In this document: positions 8,353-16,413 of the stretch, piece by piece | Layout: each line of letters begins with the position of its first letter | How positions within the stretch are numbered: position 1 is the stretch's first letter | Source of the DNA: an uncultured delta proteobacterium | GTDB lineage: Bacteria > Desulfobacterota > Desulfovibrionia > Desulfovibrionales > Desulfovibrionaceae | Assembly (NCBI GenBank): GCA_903843965.1 | Contig: CAIMRY010000019.1 | Coordinates: 227,568 to 291,567, forward strand | Direction of reading: 5' to 3' | DNA: 64,000 nucleotides | The notes under the pieces: generated by a model | Seen by the model: only the letters and a program-made list of their open reading frames with translations | Database searches by the model: none | What the model was told of the DNA's origin: nothing | Translations under genes and position numbers: made by a program

Positions 8353-9279
8353 TCATCTGTCCGCCGGTTCATCTGGCGTGGTGTCCATGGGCCCGCACGG
8401 TAGTTGATTCCCGCAGCCCGGTCCAGGGTTCTGCGCCGCCCCCACCTGCCGGTCCAGCCGGACCTGCCCGCGCAGCACCGGGATGAGCCCGCGCGAATAG
8501 CCCTCGGCCCAGGGCTCGCCGCGCAGCAGGGCCCGCGCCCAGGCCCTGGTCCAGGACGGAAAAAAGCCCGGGTTGTCGACCACGATCTGCGCCTTGTTCA
8601 CGCCGTCCTGCTGAAACACGGTCTGAAAATAGCCCAGGCCGTGCATCTGGTAGGTGACCAGCGCCCCCGTAACGCGCACGAACCGCGCGCCCAGCAGCGC
8701 CGCCTGGACCCAGAAGTCCCAGTCCTCATACCCCGTGACGCTGCGGTAGCGCGCCCCGCGGTCATAGACCGCGCGCCGCATGAGCGAGGCCGCGTGCATG
8801 AAGTTCTGGTTGGCCAGAAGAAGAGGGCTGTAGTCCGGCGGCGTTATCTCCAGGCGCTGGCCGCCGGTGTCCACGAAATATCCGGTGTAGGCCACATCCG
8901 CGTCTGCCAGGGCGCGCAGGCAGCTGGTCAGGTAGCCCGGCAGCAGCTGGTCGTCCGGGTCCAGGCAGAGCAGGTGCTCCCCCTGGGCCAGGGCCAGTCC
9001 GGCGTTGCGCACCGGGCCGGGCCGCCCCATGCGCGCCAGGCCCAGTGTGCGCCAGGCGCCGAAGGGCATGCGGCTCAAGAGCGCGCGCGCCGTGTCCAGG
9101 GACCCATCGCTGCTCTCGTCGTCCACAAAGACCACCTCCAGCTTGAGGGGGTCGATGTCCTGAACCAGCAGCGAGTTGAGGCACTGCGGCAGGAACCGGG
9201 CGTAGTCGTGGCAGGGGATGACCACGCTCACCAGCAGACGGCCCGGCGCCGGGCAATTCTTTCCCGCAGCCATGCTCAT
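8353..9279 (-). CDS. Family 2 glycosyltransferase
   Basis: 308 residues with a GT-A domain: VSVVIPCHDYARFLPQCL at the N-terminus, VVFVDDESSDGS for the nucleotide-binding Asp pair, a GPVRNAGLALAQGEHLL segment, LDPDDQLLPG as the DxD metal motif, and a WDFW acceptor-region motif. It is soluble, with no clear membrane segment. The start is ambiguous: GGAGG stands only 2 bases before the ATG at 9279 but 8 bases before a second in-frame ATG at 9273, so 9273 may be the true start. It is the first gene of the minus-strand secretion/glycosylation run and diverges from the hybrid kinase at 9375. The sugar and acceptor are unknown. Confidence 0.88.
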   Translation of the reverse strand: MSMAAGKNCPAPGRLLVSVVIPCHDYARFLPQCLNSLLVQDIDPLKLEVVFVDDESSDGSLDTARALLSRMPFGAWRTLGLARMGRPGPVRNAGLALAQGEHLLCLDPDDQLLPGYLTSCLRALADADVAYTGYFVDTGGQRLEITPPDYSPLLLANQNFMHAASLMRRAVYDRGARYRSVTGYEDWDFWVQAALLGARFVRVTGALVTYQMHGLGYFQTVFQQDGVNKAQIVVDNPGFFPSWTRAWARALLRGEPWAEGYSRGLIPVLRGQVRLDRQVGAAQNPGPGCGNQLPCGPMDTTPDEPADR

Positions 9280-9374
9280 GCCCTCCGGCCCGGTCGGGCA
9301 TTGTGCCGCCGCTGCAAGGGTGCTATCGTCCCCGCATGCAGCGCATACGTGCGTTCAGCCAGGGGTGCTCGGGC

Positions 9375-12300
9375 ATGCGATCGTCCTTCTTTCATTCACT
9401 CACCTTCCGCCTGGGCCTCTTGGTCCTTATGGCTCTAGCGCCCGCCATCATCACCGCCGTGTCCCTGCACCAGGACTTCCGCAAGCACCTGCAGGACGAA
9501 TCCGTGCTGGAGGTGCAGGCCCTGTCCGACCGCATGGCCGGGCAGGGTCGGCTGGTTCTCGCCGGAAGCAGGCAGCTGCTCTTTGCGCTGTCCCTGCTGC
9601 CAGAGGTGCAGCACCCTGTCGGAACGCCCGTGTCCACGATCTTGCGCGACATCGTCGCCCAGTCGCCGGGCTACGTGGTGTGCAGCCTGTTCAACGCCCA
9701 GGGGGGCCTTGAGGCCTCCTCCCTGCCGGGGACGCGGCCCTACTCCGTGGCCGACCGGCCCTGGTTTCAGGACGTTGTGCGCACCCTGGACTGCACCCAG
9801 GGCGAATTCGTGGTCAGCCGCACCACCGGGCGGCCGGTCATTTCGCTGGGCTGCCCGGTGCGGGACTCCGCAGGCCGCCTCAGCGGCGTCCTGGGCGTGG
9901 CCACAGGGTTCGACTGGTTCGACAAGCACGCCGCCTCCCTGAACCTTTCGCCGAATTCCTCGGTCTGCGTCGTCGACGCGCAGGGAGAAATCCGTGCACA
10001 TTTCCCCATGCGCACAGCAGAATATGCAAAATTTATTCCCAACGTTCGCGCGGTCATGGGCCAGGTGCGCCAGGGCCGGACAATCCACAAGGAGCTGGGG
10101 CAGGACCGGGTGGAGCGCATCTTTGCCTACAGCCCGCTGGCCAGGCAGCCGGGCCAGGAGCTGTACGTGCGCGTGGGCATTCCCCTGGCCGACCTGCTCG
10201 CCCCAGCACAGGCCAGCGGCCGCCGCAACACCCTGGCGCTCATCGCTGCGGCCATTTTGAGCCTTGTGACGGCCGGACTCGTGGCCAGAACCATCCAGAA
10301 GCCTGCGGGAAACATCCTCACGGCCCTGCGGAGCCTGGGCAGCGGGGACCTTTCCGTGCGCATCCACAGCCGGGCCAAGGGCGAGCTGGCCGAGGTGGCC
10401 GACGCCGTGGACGCCATGGCCGAGGCCCTGCAACGCTCCGACGCCAACCTGCGCTCCTCGGAACAGCGGCTGCGCGAGTTTTTGGACAACTCGTCCGAGG
10501 GCTATTTCGCCAGCACCGTCGAAGGCCGCTTCCTGGAGGCCAACCCGGCGCACGTCAGCATGTTCGGCTACGACTCCCTGGAGCAGCTCCAGACCGAGAT
10601 CATCGACATCCGCCGCCAGGCCTACGTGGACCCAAAGCGGCGCGACCTGTTGATTGACCTGCTGCGGGCCGAGGGCCACGTCAGCCGCTTCGAGCACGAG
10701 GCCTGCCGACGCGACGGCGGCGCCTTCTGGGCCTCGCTCACCGTGCGCGGCCTGTACGACGACACGGGCGTCCTGACCGGCATGCAGGGGTTTTCAACAG
10801 ACATCACCGACCGCAAGCAGATGGAGACGGAGCTGCAACGCTCCAACCAGCGCTTCCTGCGCGTGCTGGAGAACCAGGCCGACGCCATCTTCGTGGCCGA
10901 TGCCGAGTCCGACATCATCCGCTACGCCAACAAGGTGGTCTACGACGCCAGGGGCCAGGAGATGCTGGGCCGGCCCTGCTGGGAGGTGGTGCGCGGCGGG
11001 CGGGCCCAGTGCCAGCGCTGCCCGCGCCAGGGACTGCTGGACGAACGCGGCGAGCCCCTGGGCGTGCACACGCGCGAGGAGCACGACGAGACCGCCGGAA
11101 CCTGGACCCTGGTGCGCGTGCAGGCCCTGCGCTGGGTCGACGGCCGCCTGGCCCGCCTGGAAACCCTCACCGACATCACGGCCATCAAGCGCGCCCAGGA
11201 GGATCTGCGCACCACCAGCGAGCACCTGCGCTGCATCCTGGAAACCACCCCGGCGCTTATCACCATCCGCGACAACAATGGCCGTTTTCTTCTGGCCAGC
11301 AAGCGCATCGAAGAATTCTGGGGCCGCCCGGCCAGCGAGATCGTCGGCAAACGCACCGAGGATGTCTACCCGCCGGAGATCGCCGCCAGCGCGCGCAAGG
11401 AGGACAAGGACATCCTGGACTCCGGGCTGCCCATGACCAGGATGGTCGAGCTGCCCATGCCCGGCGGCGGCATCATCACCCTGCTCTCCACGAAATTCCC
11501 CCTGCACGGCGCCGCAGGCGCCCCGGACAGGATCTGCACCATCGCCACGGACATCACCGAGCGCGTGCGCCTGGAGCGCGAGCTGCGCGCCGCCATGGAG
11601 GCCGCCAAGGAGGCCAGCCGCGCCAAGAGCGACTTCCTGGCCAAGATGAGCCACGAGTTGCGCACGCCCTTGAACGCCGTGCTGGGCTTTTCCGAACTGG
11701 CCGAGATGGCCGCCACGACGGAGGAGCGCAGCCACTCCCTGGCCGCCCTGCGCGACTCCGGCCGCACACTCCTGGCCCTGGTCAACGACATCCTCGACCT
11801 CTCCCGCGTGGAGAGCGGCGCCATCAGCCTGGAGCGCATCCCCTTCAACCTGCACAAGCTGGTGCACAGCTCGGTGGAGCATCTCGCCGTCGTGGCCGAG
11901 CACAAAGGCCTCCGGCTCACGGCGGAGATCGGCCCGGGGGTGCCCACCCATGTCAACGGCGACCCCTCCCGCCTGCGCCAGATCCTGGTCAACCTGGTGG
12001 CCAATGCCGTCAAGTTCACCATGGAGGGCGTCGTCAACATCTCCCTGGAACGGGTCGGGCCGGACTCTCCGCCCAGGGCCAAAAGCCCCACCGGCGCGCT
12101 CATGGGCGGGGTGCAGCTGCTGCTGCGCGTCCAGGACACCGGCATCGGCATCCCCGAGGACGTGCAGCACCTGGTGTTCGAGAGCTTCACCCAGGCCGAC
12201 AGCTCCACCTCGCGCAAGTATGGCGGAACAGGCCTGGGCCTGGCCATCTGTCGGCAGCTGGCGCGGTTCATGGGCGGAGACATCTGGCTGGTGAGCGAGC

Positions 12301-13160
12301 CCGGCGCGGGCAGCACCTTCTTCGTCACCCTGCCCTTTGCCTTGGCCGAGGCCCCGGCAGAGCAGCAAGCACCGGCCAAGAGCCTGGAGCTCCCCAGGCA
12401 GGCCCGCTCCCTGCACGTGCTCCTGGCCGAAGACACACCGGCCAACACGGTCATCGCCCAGGCCTTTTTGCGGCGGCTGGGGCACACCAACCGCCACGCG
12501 GCCAACGGCCAGGAGGCGTTGTCTTTCCTGCGCCACGAGGGCTTCGACCTGGTGCTGATGGATATCGAGATGCCCGTCATGGACGGGCTGGAGGCCACCC
12601 GCAGGCTGCGCGCCGGGGAGGCCGGGGAGTTGAACCGCTTTGTGCCCGTGCTGGCCATGACCGCCCACGCCCTGGCCAGCTACCGCGACTTGTGCGCCGA
12701 GGTCGGCATGAGCGGGTTTGTGCCCAAACCAGTCAGCTTCCAGGACCTGGCCGAGATTTTGGCGGGCCAGAGCGCCAGCGCCCCCAGCACCCGGGCAGAG
12801 ACCACGCTGCGGGCCAGGCCGGACCTCGTGGACCTGCGCACCGCCCTGAGCATGCTCGGCGGGCACCGCGCGCTCTTCGACGAGGTTGTCGGCATCTTCC
12901 TGGCCGACCTGCCAGCCAAGCGCCAGGCCCTGTCCACGTCCCTGGAACAGGGCGATCTGACCACCCTGCGCCTGACCGCGCACTCCCTGAAGAGTTCCTG
13001 CGCCAGCGTGGGGGCGGCCCCGGCCAGCCGGGCTGCGGGCAACCTGGAGGATGCGGCCAGGGACAAGCTCTCCGCGCTGCTGCCGGGCCTGTGCGAGACC
13101 CTGGACGACCTCTTGCAGGCCACGCAGCAGGCCATGGAGGCCGCCCGGAAGGACTTCTAG
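9375..13160 (+). CDS. Hybrid sensor histidine kinase (cache-HAMP-PAS3-HisKA-HATPase-REC-HPt)
   Basis: 1261 residues from an ATG preceded by AGGGGT at proper spacing; upstream GTG (9303) and ATG (9336) starts are possible. Order: membrane segment about 12-30, double-cache periplasmic sensor about 31-280, second membrane segment about 286-305, HAMP about 306-357, three PAS domains about 365-735, HisKA with MSHELRTPLN (His760), HATPase with VANAVKF and GGTGLGLAI, receiver with LMDIEMP (Asp1063) and C-terminal HPt with TAHSLKSS (His1203). All phosphorelay residues are present, so it can pass phosphate internally. The second PAS region has an extra CxxC (QCQRCP). No response regulator adjoins it, so the output is unknown. 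Confidence 0.93.
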   Translation: MRSSFFHSLTFRLGLLVLMALAPAIITAVSLHQDFRKHLQDESVLEVQALSDRMAGQGRLVLAGSRQLLFALSLLPEVQHPVGTPVSTILRDIVAQSPGYVVCSLFNAQGGLEASSLPGTRPYSVADRPWFQDVVRTLDCTQGEFVVSRTTGRPVISLGCPVRDSAGRLSGVLGVATGFDWFDKHAASLNLSPNSSVCVVDAQGEIRAHFPMRTAEYAKFIPNVRAVMGQVRQGRTIHKELGQDRVERIFAYSPLARQPGQELYVRVGIPLADLLAPAQASGRRNTLALIAAAILSLVTAGLVARTIQKPAGNILTALRSLGSGDLSVRIHSRAKGELAEVADAVDAMAEALQRSDANLRSSEQRLREFLDNSSEGYFASTVEGRFLEANPAHVSMFGYDSLEQLQTEIIDIRRQAYVDPKRRDLLIDLLRAEGHVSRFEHEACRRDGGAFWASLTVRGLYDDTGVLTGMQGFSTDITDRKQMETELQRSNQRFLRVLENQADAIFVADAESDIIRYANKVVYDARGQEMLGRPCWEVVRGGRAQCQRCPRQGLLDERGEPLGVHTREEHDETAGTWTLVRVQALRWVDGRLARLETLTDITAIKRAQEDLRTTSEHLRCILETTPALITIRDNNGRFLLASKRIEEFWGRPASEIVGKRTEDVYPPEIAASARKEDKDILDSGLPMTRMVELPMPGGGIITLLSTKFPLHGAAGAPDRICTIATDITERVRLERELRAAMEAAKEASRAKSDFLAKMSHELRTPLNAVLGFSELAEMAATTEERSHSLAALRDSGRTLLALVNDILDLSRVESGAISLERIPFNLHKLVHSSVEHLAVVAEHKGLRLTAEIGPGVPTHVNGDPSRLRQILVNLVANAVKFTMEGVVNISLERVGPDSPPRAKSPTGALMGGVQLLLRVQDTGIGIPEDVQHLVFESFTQADSSTSRKYGGTGLGLAICRQLARFMGGDIWLVSEPGAGSTFFVTLPFALAEAPAEQQAPAKSLELPRQARSLHVLLAEDTPANTVIAQAFLRRLGHTNRHAANGQEALSFLRHEGFDLVLMDIEMPVMDGLEATRRLRAGEAGELNRFVPVLAMTAHALASYRDLCAEVGMSGFVPKPVSFQDLAEILAGQSASAPSTRAETTLRARPDLVDLRTALSMLGGHRALFDEVVGIFLADLPAKRQALSTSLEQGDLTTLRLTAHSLKSSCASVGAAPASRAAGNLEDAARDKLSALLPGLCETLDDLLQATQQAMEAARKDF

Positions 13161-13280
13161 GGAATAGCGCCCGTCAACCGGGCGAAGGGCGACGCAAAGT
13201 GCGCCGCGAAAGAGAGGCGAAGGTGGGCCGAAGGGGCTGCTGCCCCCTTCCATACGCCGCGCCCCTGCGGGGGCCGGACT

Positions 13281-14144
13281 TCAGCCCTGCGCGCCGGGCA
13301 GAGGCAGCCCCAGGGCCGGAATGTTCAGCTCGCCGGTGAAGGTCAGCTCCGCCGCGCCCTGCAAAAAAACCTGGCCGTTCTCCAGGCTCGTCACCAGAAC
13401 CTCGCCGCCGCTGGTGGTGTTCTCCACACGCTCCCCGGTCCGGCCCAGGGCGCTGGCCACCACCAGCACGGCGGACACGCCCGTGCCGCAGGCCAGGGTT
13501 TCGCCCTCCACCCCGCGCTCGTAGGTGCGCACCAGCGCGCTGCGCGCGTCCAGCACCTGGACGAAGTTGGCGTTTGTGCCCGCCGGGGCGAAGTGCTCGT
13601 GGAAGCGCACGGCCCGGCCCAGGGCCGCCACGTCCACCGCGCGCACGTCATCCACAAAGATCACCGCGTGGGGCACGCCGGTGTTCACGAAGTGCACCTC
13701 GGTCTCGCGGCCAAGCACCTGCAGCTTTGCCCCCAGGGCCAGGCCCTCGGGCCGGGTCAGCTGGACCTTGACCTGGCCGGACTCGGGCAGGACCTCGATG
13801 GCGATGGTGCCTGCGTCCGTGGCCAGGCGCTGGCGCACCCCGGCCAGGCCCAGGGCATGGGCCAGGCGGCCGACGCAACGGCTGGCGTTGCCGCACATCT
13901 CCGCGCGGGAGCCGTCGGCGTTGTAGAAGTGCCAGCGGTAGTCGGCGTCCGCGCCTGGTTGCGGGTGGTCCAGGAAGAACAGGCCGTCCGCGCCCACGCC
14001 AAAGGCGCGCGGGCAGATTCGCCGGGCCCACTCGGCCATGAGGCCCTCGGGCAGGCGCAGCACGCGGTTGTCCAGGGCCACAAAGTCATTGCCGCAGCCC
14101 TGCAATTTATAGAAAGGCGCGCGCGCGCCGAACATGATGCTCAT
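13281..14144 (-). CDS. dapF: Diaminopimelate epimerase
   Basis: 287 residues. It converts LL- to meso-diaminopimelate for lysine and peptidoglycan synthesis in the cytoplasm. The family opening KLQGCGNDFV, the first catalytic cysteine in EMCGNASRC (Cys84) and the second in TLACGTG (Cys219) are intact, as is the pseudo-symmetric two-half layout. The ATG at 14144 follows GAGGAG with 9-base spacing; the open frame continues upstream without family resemblance, so that extension is rejected. It is convergent with the kinase at 9375-13160 and divergent from the coiled-coil gene at 14380. Confidence 0.95.
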   Translation of the reverse strand: MSIMFGARAPFYKLQGCGNDFVALDNRVLRLPEGLMAEWARRICPRAFGVGADGLFFLDHPQPGADADYRWHFYNADGSRAEMCGNASRCVGRLAHALGLAGVRQRLATDAGTIAIEVLPESGQVKVQLTRPEGLALGAKLQVLGRETEVHFVNTGVPHAVIFVDDVRAVDVAALGRAVRFHEHFAPAGTNANFVQVLDARSALVRTYERGVEGETLACGTGVSAVLVVASALGRTGERVENTTSGGEVLVTSLENGQVFLQGAAELTFTGELNIPALGLPLPGAQG

Positions 14145-14379
14145 CGTCTGGTGCTCCTCGTCGTGTGCTCTTCGTCCGGCATGCTCTGCATCCGGTGTGC
14201 TGCGGCAAATAGAAAGCATTCGCCCCCCCTTCGTCAAGACCTTTGCCCCGGGCCGCGCCTGGGCAGACGCCAAGTGTTTCCCCATGCGTGGACACAGGCC
14301 GGAAAATGTTGTATGTAATCAGCAAGCGATGCGCGAAATCGACCCCGCTAAAACCCCGCAAACCGCCGGAGGATGGGCC

Positions 14380-14688
14380 ATGGTCAAGCAGCAGTTCATG
14401 AGCGACATGGAGACGAGGCTCAAGGAGTTCGACGAGAAGATGGCCAAGCTCTCGGCACGGCAAAAGCCCAAGAGCGAGCAGGCCCGGATGGAGCTCGAAA
14501 AGACCTACTTTTTCCTGAAGGCCAAGCGCGATGAACTGCGCGACCAGCTCAAGGCCGCTGAGGCCGCCCCGAGCGACGGCTGGCTGAAGTTCAAGACCTC
14601 AGTCGAGAAGGTGTATGAGGACATGGTGCAGTACATGGACGAGACCTGCGCCAGGATCGACGGGCCGGAGAACGCCGGGCTGTACTGA
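14380..14688 (+). CDS. Small coiled-coil protein of unknown function
   Basis: 102 residues, starting at an ATG with GGAGGA six bases upstream. The protein is charged and almost entirely helical, with heptad-like stretches METRLKEFDEKMAKLSARQ and LEKTYFFLKAKRDELRDQL, and ends in a conserved-looking KVYEDMVQYMDETCARI. There is no signal peptide or membrane segment. It stands alone between dapF and a DMT transporter on the opposite strand. I do not recognise a named family; a cytoplasmic structural or adaptor role is a guess. Confidence 0.75.
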   Translation: MVKQQFMSDMETRLKEFDEKMAKLSARQKPKSEQARMELEKTYFFLKAKRDELRDQLKAAEAAPSDGWLKFKTSVEKVYEDMVQYMDETCARIDGPENAGLY

Positions 14689-14711
14689 ACCCCCGCCGGT
14701 CTTGGCCGGTC

Positions 14712-15599
14712 CTAGGGCCGCAGCTGGGAGAGCAGCATGCCCCCGAGCATCAGGCCGCAGCCGACGAGCGCGCGCAGGGCCAAAACCTCGCCCAGCACGA
14801 AGTACCCGGCCACGGCCGCGAACACGGCCTCCAGGCTCAGGATGATGGCAGCGTGCGCCGGATTGGCGTCGCGCTGGGCCACCACCTGCAGCGTGTAGGC
14901 CACGCCCACGCTCATGAGCCCGCCGTAGAGGATGGGCAGCGCCGCAGCGCAGATTCCGGCCAGGGTCACGGGCTCCGTGGCCACGGCCACGCCCAGGCTG
15001 AGGAGCGAACACACTGCGAACTGCGCCGAGGCCAATTTCACGGCGTCGGTGGCGTCCATGCCGGGCGAGAGCCGCCCGATCAAGAGCACGTGCCCGGCCC
15101 AGAACACCGCGCCGATGAGCTCCAGCACGTCCCCGTACGCGATGCTGAAGTCCTCGTTCACGCTCAAAAGATACAGCCCCGCCGCCGCCGCAACCGCCCC
15201 GAGCCACGTGCCCGCCCCGGCCCGCTGCCGCAAAAACAGCCCGAACAAGGGCACCATGACCACGTACAGCCCGGTGATGAACCCGGCCTTGCCCGCCGTG
15301 GTGTAGACCATGCCCACCTGCTGCAGGGCCGCGCCCGCAAAGAGCACGCACCCGGCCAACAGTCCGTAACGGAGCAGGCGCGGCGTCTCCAGGCCCGGCC
15401 TCGCTCCCTCGCGGCTGCGGGTGGCCTGCATGCGCCAAATCAGCGGCTGGAGCGCAAGCGCGCCGAGCATGAAGCGCACGCCGTTGAAGGTGAACGGGCC
15501 GACGTGCTCCATGCCCAGGCGCTGGGCCACAAAGGCCGCGCCCCAGATGAGCGCGGTGAGCATGAGCAGGGCGTCGGCGCGAAAAAGTCGTGCGTGCAT
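14712..15599 (-). CDS. EamA/DMT-family transporter
   Basis: 295 residues with ten predicted membrane helices formed by two EamA repeats. The first repeat opens with LLMLTALIWGAAFVAQRLG and has NGVRFMLGAL; the second begins near YGDVLELIGAVFWAGHVLL and ends with the Pro/Glu-rich AHAAIILSLEAVFAAVAG motif. Members export small metabolites or amino acids; the substrate cannot be read from sequence. The ATG at 15599 has AAGGA five bases upstream, and the longer open frame upstream lacks hydrophobic character and is not used. The gene is convergent with the coiled-coil gene. Confidence 0.9.
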   Translation of the reverse strand: MHARLFRADALLMLTALIWGAAFVAQRLGMEHVGPFTFNGVRFMLGALALQPLIWRMQATRSREGARPGLETPRLLRYGLLAGCVLFAGAALQQVGMVYTTAGKAGFITGLYVVMVPLFGLFLRQRAGAGTWLGAVAAAAGLYLLSVNEDFSIAYGDVLELIGAVFWAGHVLLIGRLSPGMDATDAVKLASAQFAVCSLLSLGVAVATEPVTLAGICAAALPILYGGLMSVGVAYTLQVVAQRDANPAHAAIILSLEAVFAAVAGYFVLGEVLALRALVGCGLMLGGMLLSQLRP

Positions 15600-15786
15600 G
15601 TCTGTCCTTGTGCGGTGCGGGCGGAGAGTTGCCCTGGCTGCCGCACCCTGGCGACAGCCCGGAAGAAATACAGCGCGTCCAACGTCTCCGCAAGATGAAT
15701 TAGCTCCCTTGCCGTGGGCAAACGCCAGCGTGCGCCTTGTAGTGGCCCGCCAACCGGGTGGACGCGTCAAAACGCGAGACCAGGCC

Positions 15787-16386
15787 CTACTTCAAAATGA
15801 TGTTGAAATTGGAAAGGAGAGAGACGGCCTCCGGCAAGGAAAATATTGCTTTGTACAGCTTGTTCGAGTCCGCGCTTATGAAGTAATTGTACGAGGTGGA
15901 AAAGTCCGCGTGGCTCAGGTCCGTATTGTGAAAGGTGCAATTACGGAGGTCGCATTCTTCGAATGTCGCATGAGCGAGTTTCGTGTCCATAAAGGATGCA
16001 TCACGGAATGAACAGGAATGGAACTCGTATTTCGAAAGGTTCATGGAAGTAAAAGAGCTGTTGTCCATCACGCAGCCGTTGAATGTTGCGGAAAAGAACC
16101 CGCTCGTGCTGCTCCAGTTGATGCCGCTCAGTTTTGAATTGAGGAACTTTGCGCGGATGATTTTTGTTGAATGCAAATGCAGCAGCGACAGGTTGCAGCA
16201 ATCGAAAACGCAGTGTTCAAAGGTGCAGTTGGTGAGCTTGGCGAATTGAAAGGACGAGTTGCGGAAGACGCACTGAGAGAAGCTGGCGGAGCGAAGCTCG
16301 GAGTTGTCGCCCTCAACACCCGTGAAGGTCTCGTCCTCATGGTCGCCGCTGAGGGTGGAGATGTCTGTCGGCGTCGCTTCCTGCAT
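15787..16386 (-). CDS. Pentapeptide-repeat protein
   Basis: 199 residues. From about residue 30 to 175 nearly every fifth residue is Phe, Leu or Ile preceded by Ala, Ser, Asn or Cys (for example ASFSQCVFRNSSFQFAKLTN and DASFMDTKLAHATFEECDL), which is the A(D/N)LxX right-handed quadrilateral beta-helix. Proteins of this fold include DNA mimics that protect gyrase (Qnr, McbG), but also many of unknown role. There is no signal peptide. The base composition is clearly lower in GC than its neighbours and the codon use differs, which suggests recent transfer. It lies 24 bases downstream of the helicase-nuclease gene in the same direction. Confidence 0.88.
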   Translation of the reverse strand: MQEATPTDISTLSGDHEDETFTGVEGDNSELRSASFSQCVFRNSSFQFAKLTNCTFEHCVFDCCNLSLLHLHSTKIIRAKFLNSKLSGINWSSTSGFFSATFNGCVMDNSSFTSMNLSKYEFHSCSFRDASFMDTKLAHATFEECDLRNCTFHNTDLSHADFSTSYNYFISADSNKLYKAIFSLPEAVSLLSNFNIILK

Positions 16387-16413
16387 CACTCTATGCCTGC
16401 CTTCTACCAGCCC

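Noticed and set aside
9303..9374. N-terminal extension of the hybrid kinase from GTG 9303
   Set aside because: No ribosome site and non-hydrophobic lead; the ATG at 9375 gives a proper signal-anchor start.
14145..14285. N-terminal extension of dapF
   Set aside because: The upstream 47 residues do not resemble DapF; the ATG at 14144 has a good Shine-Dalgarno and family start.
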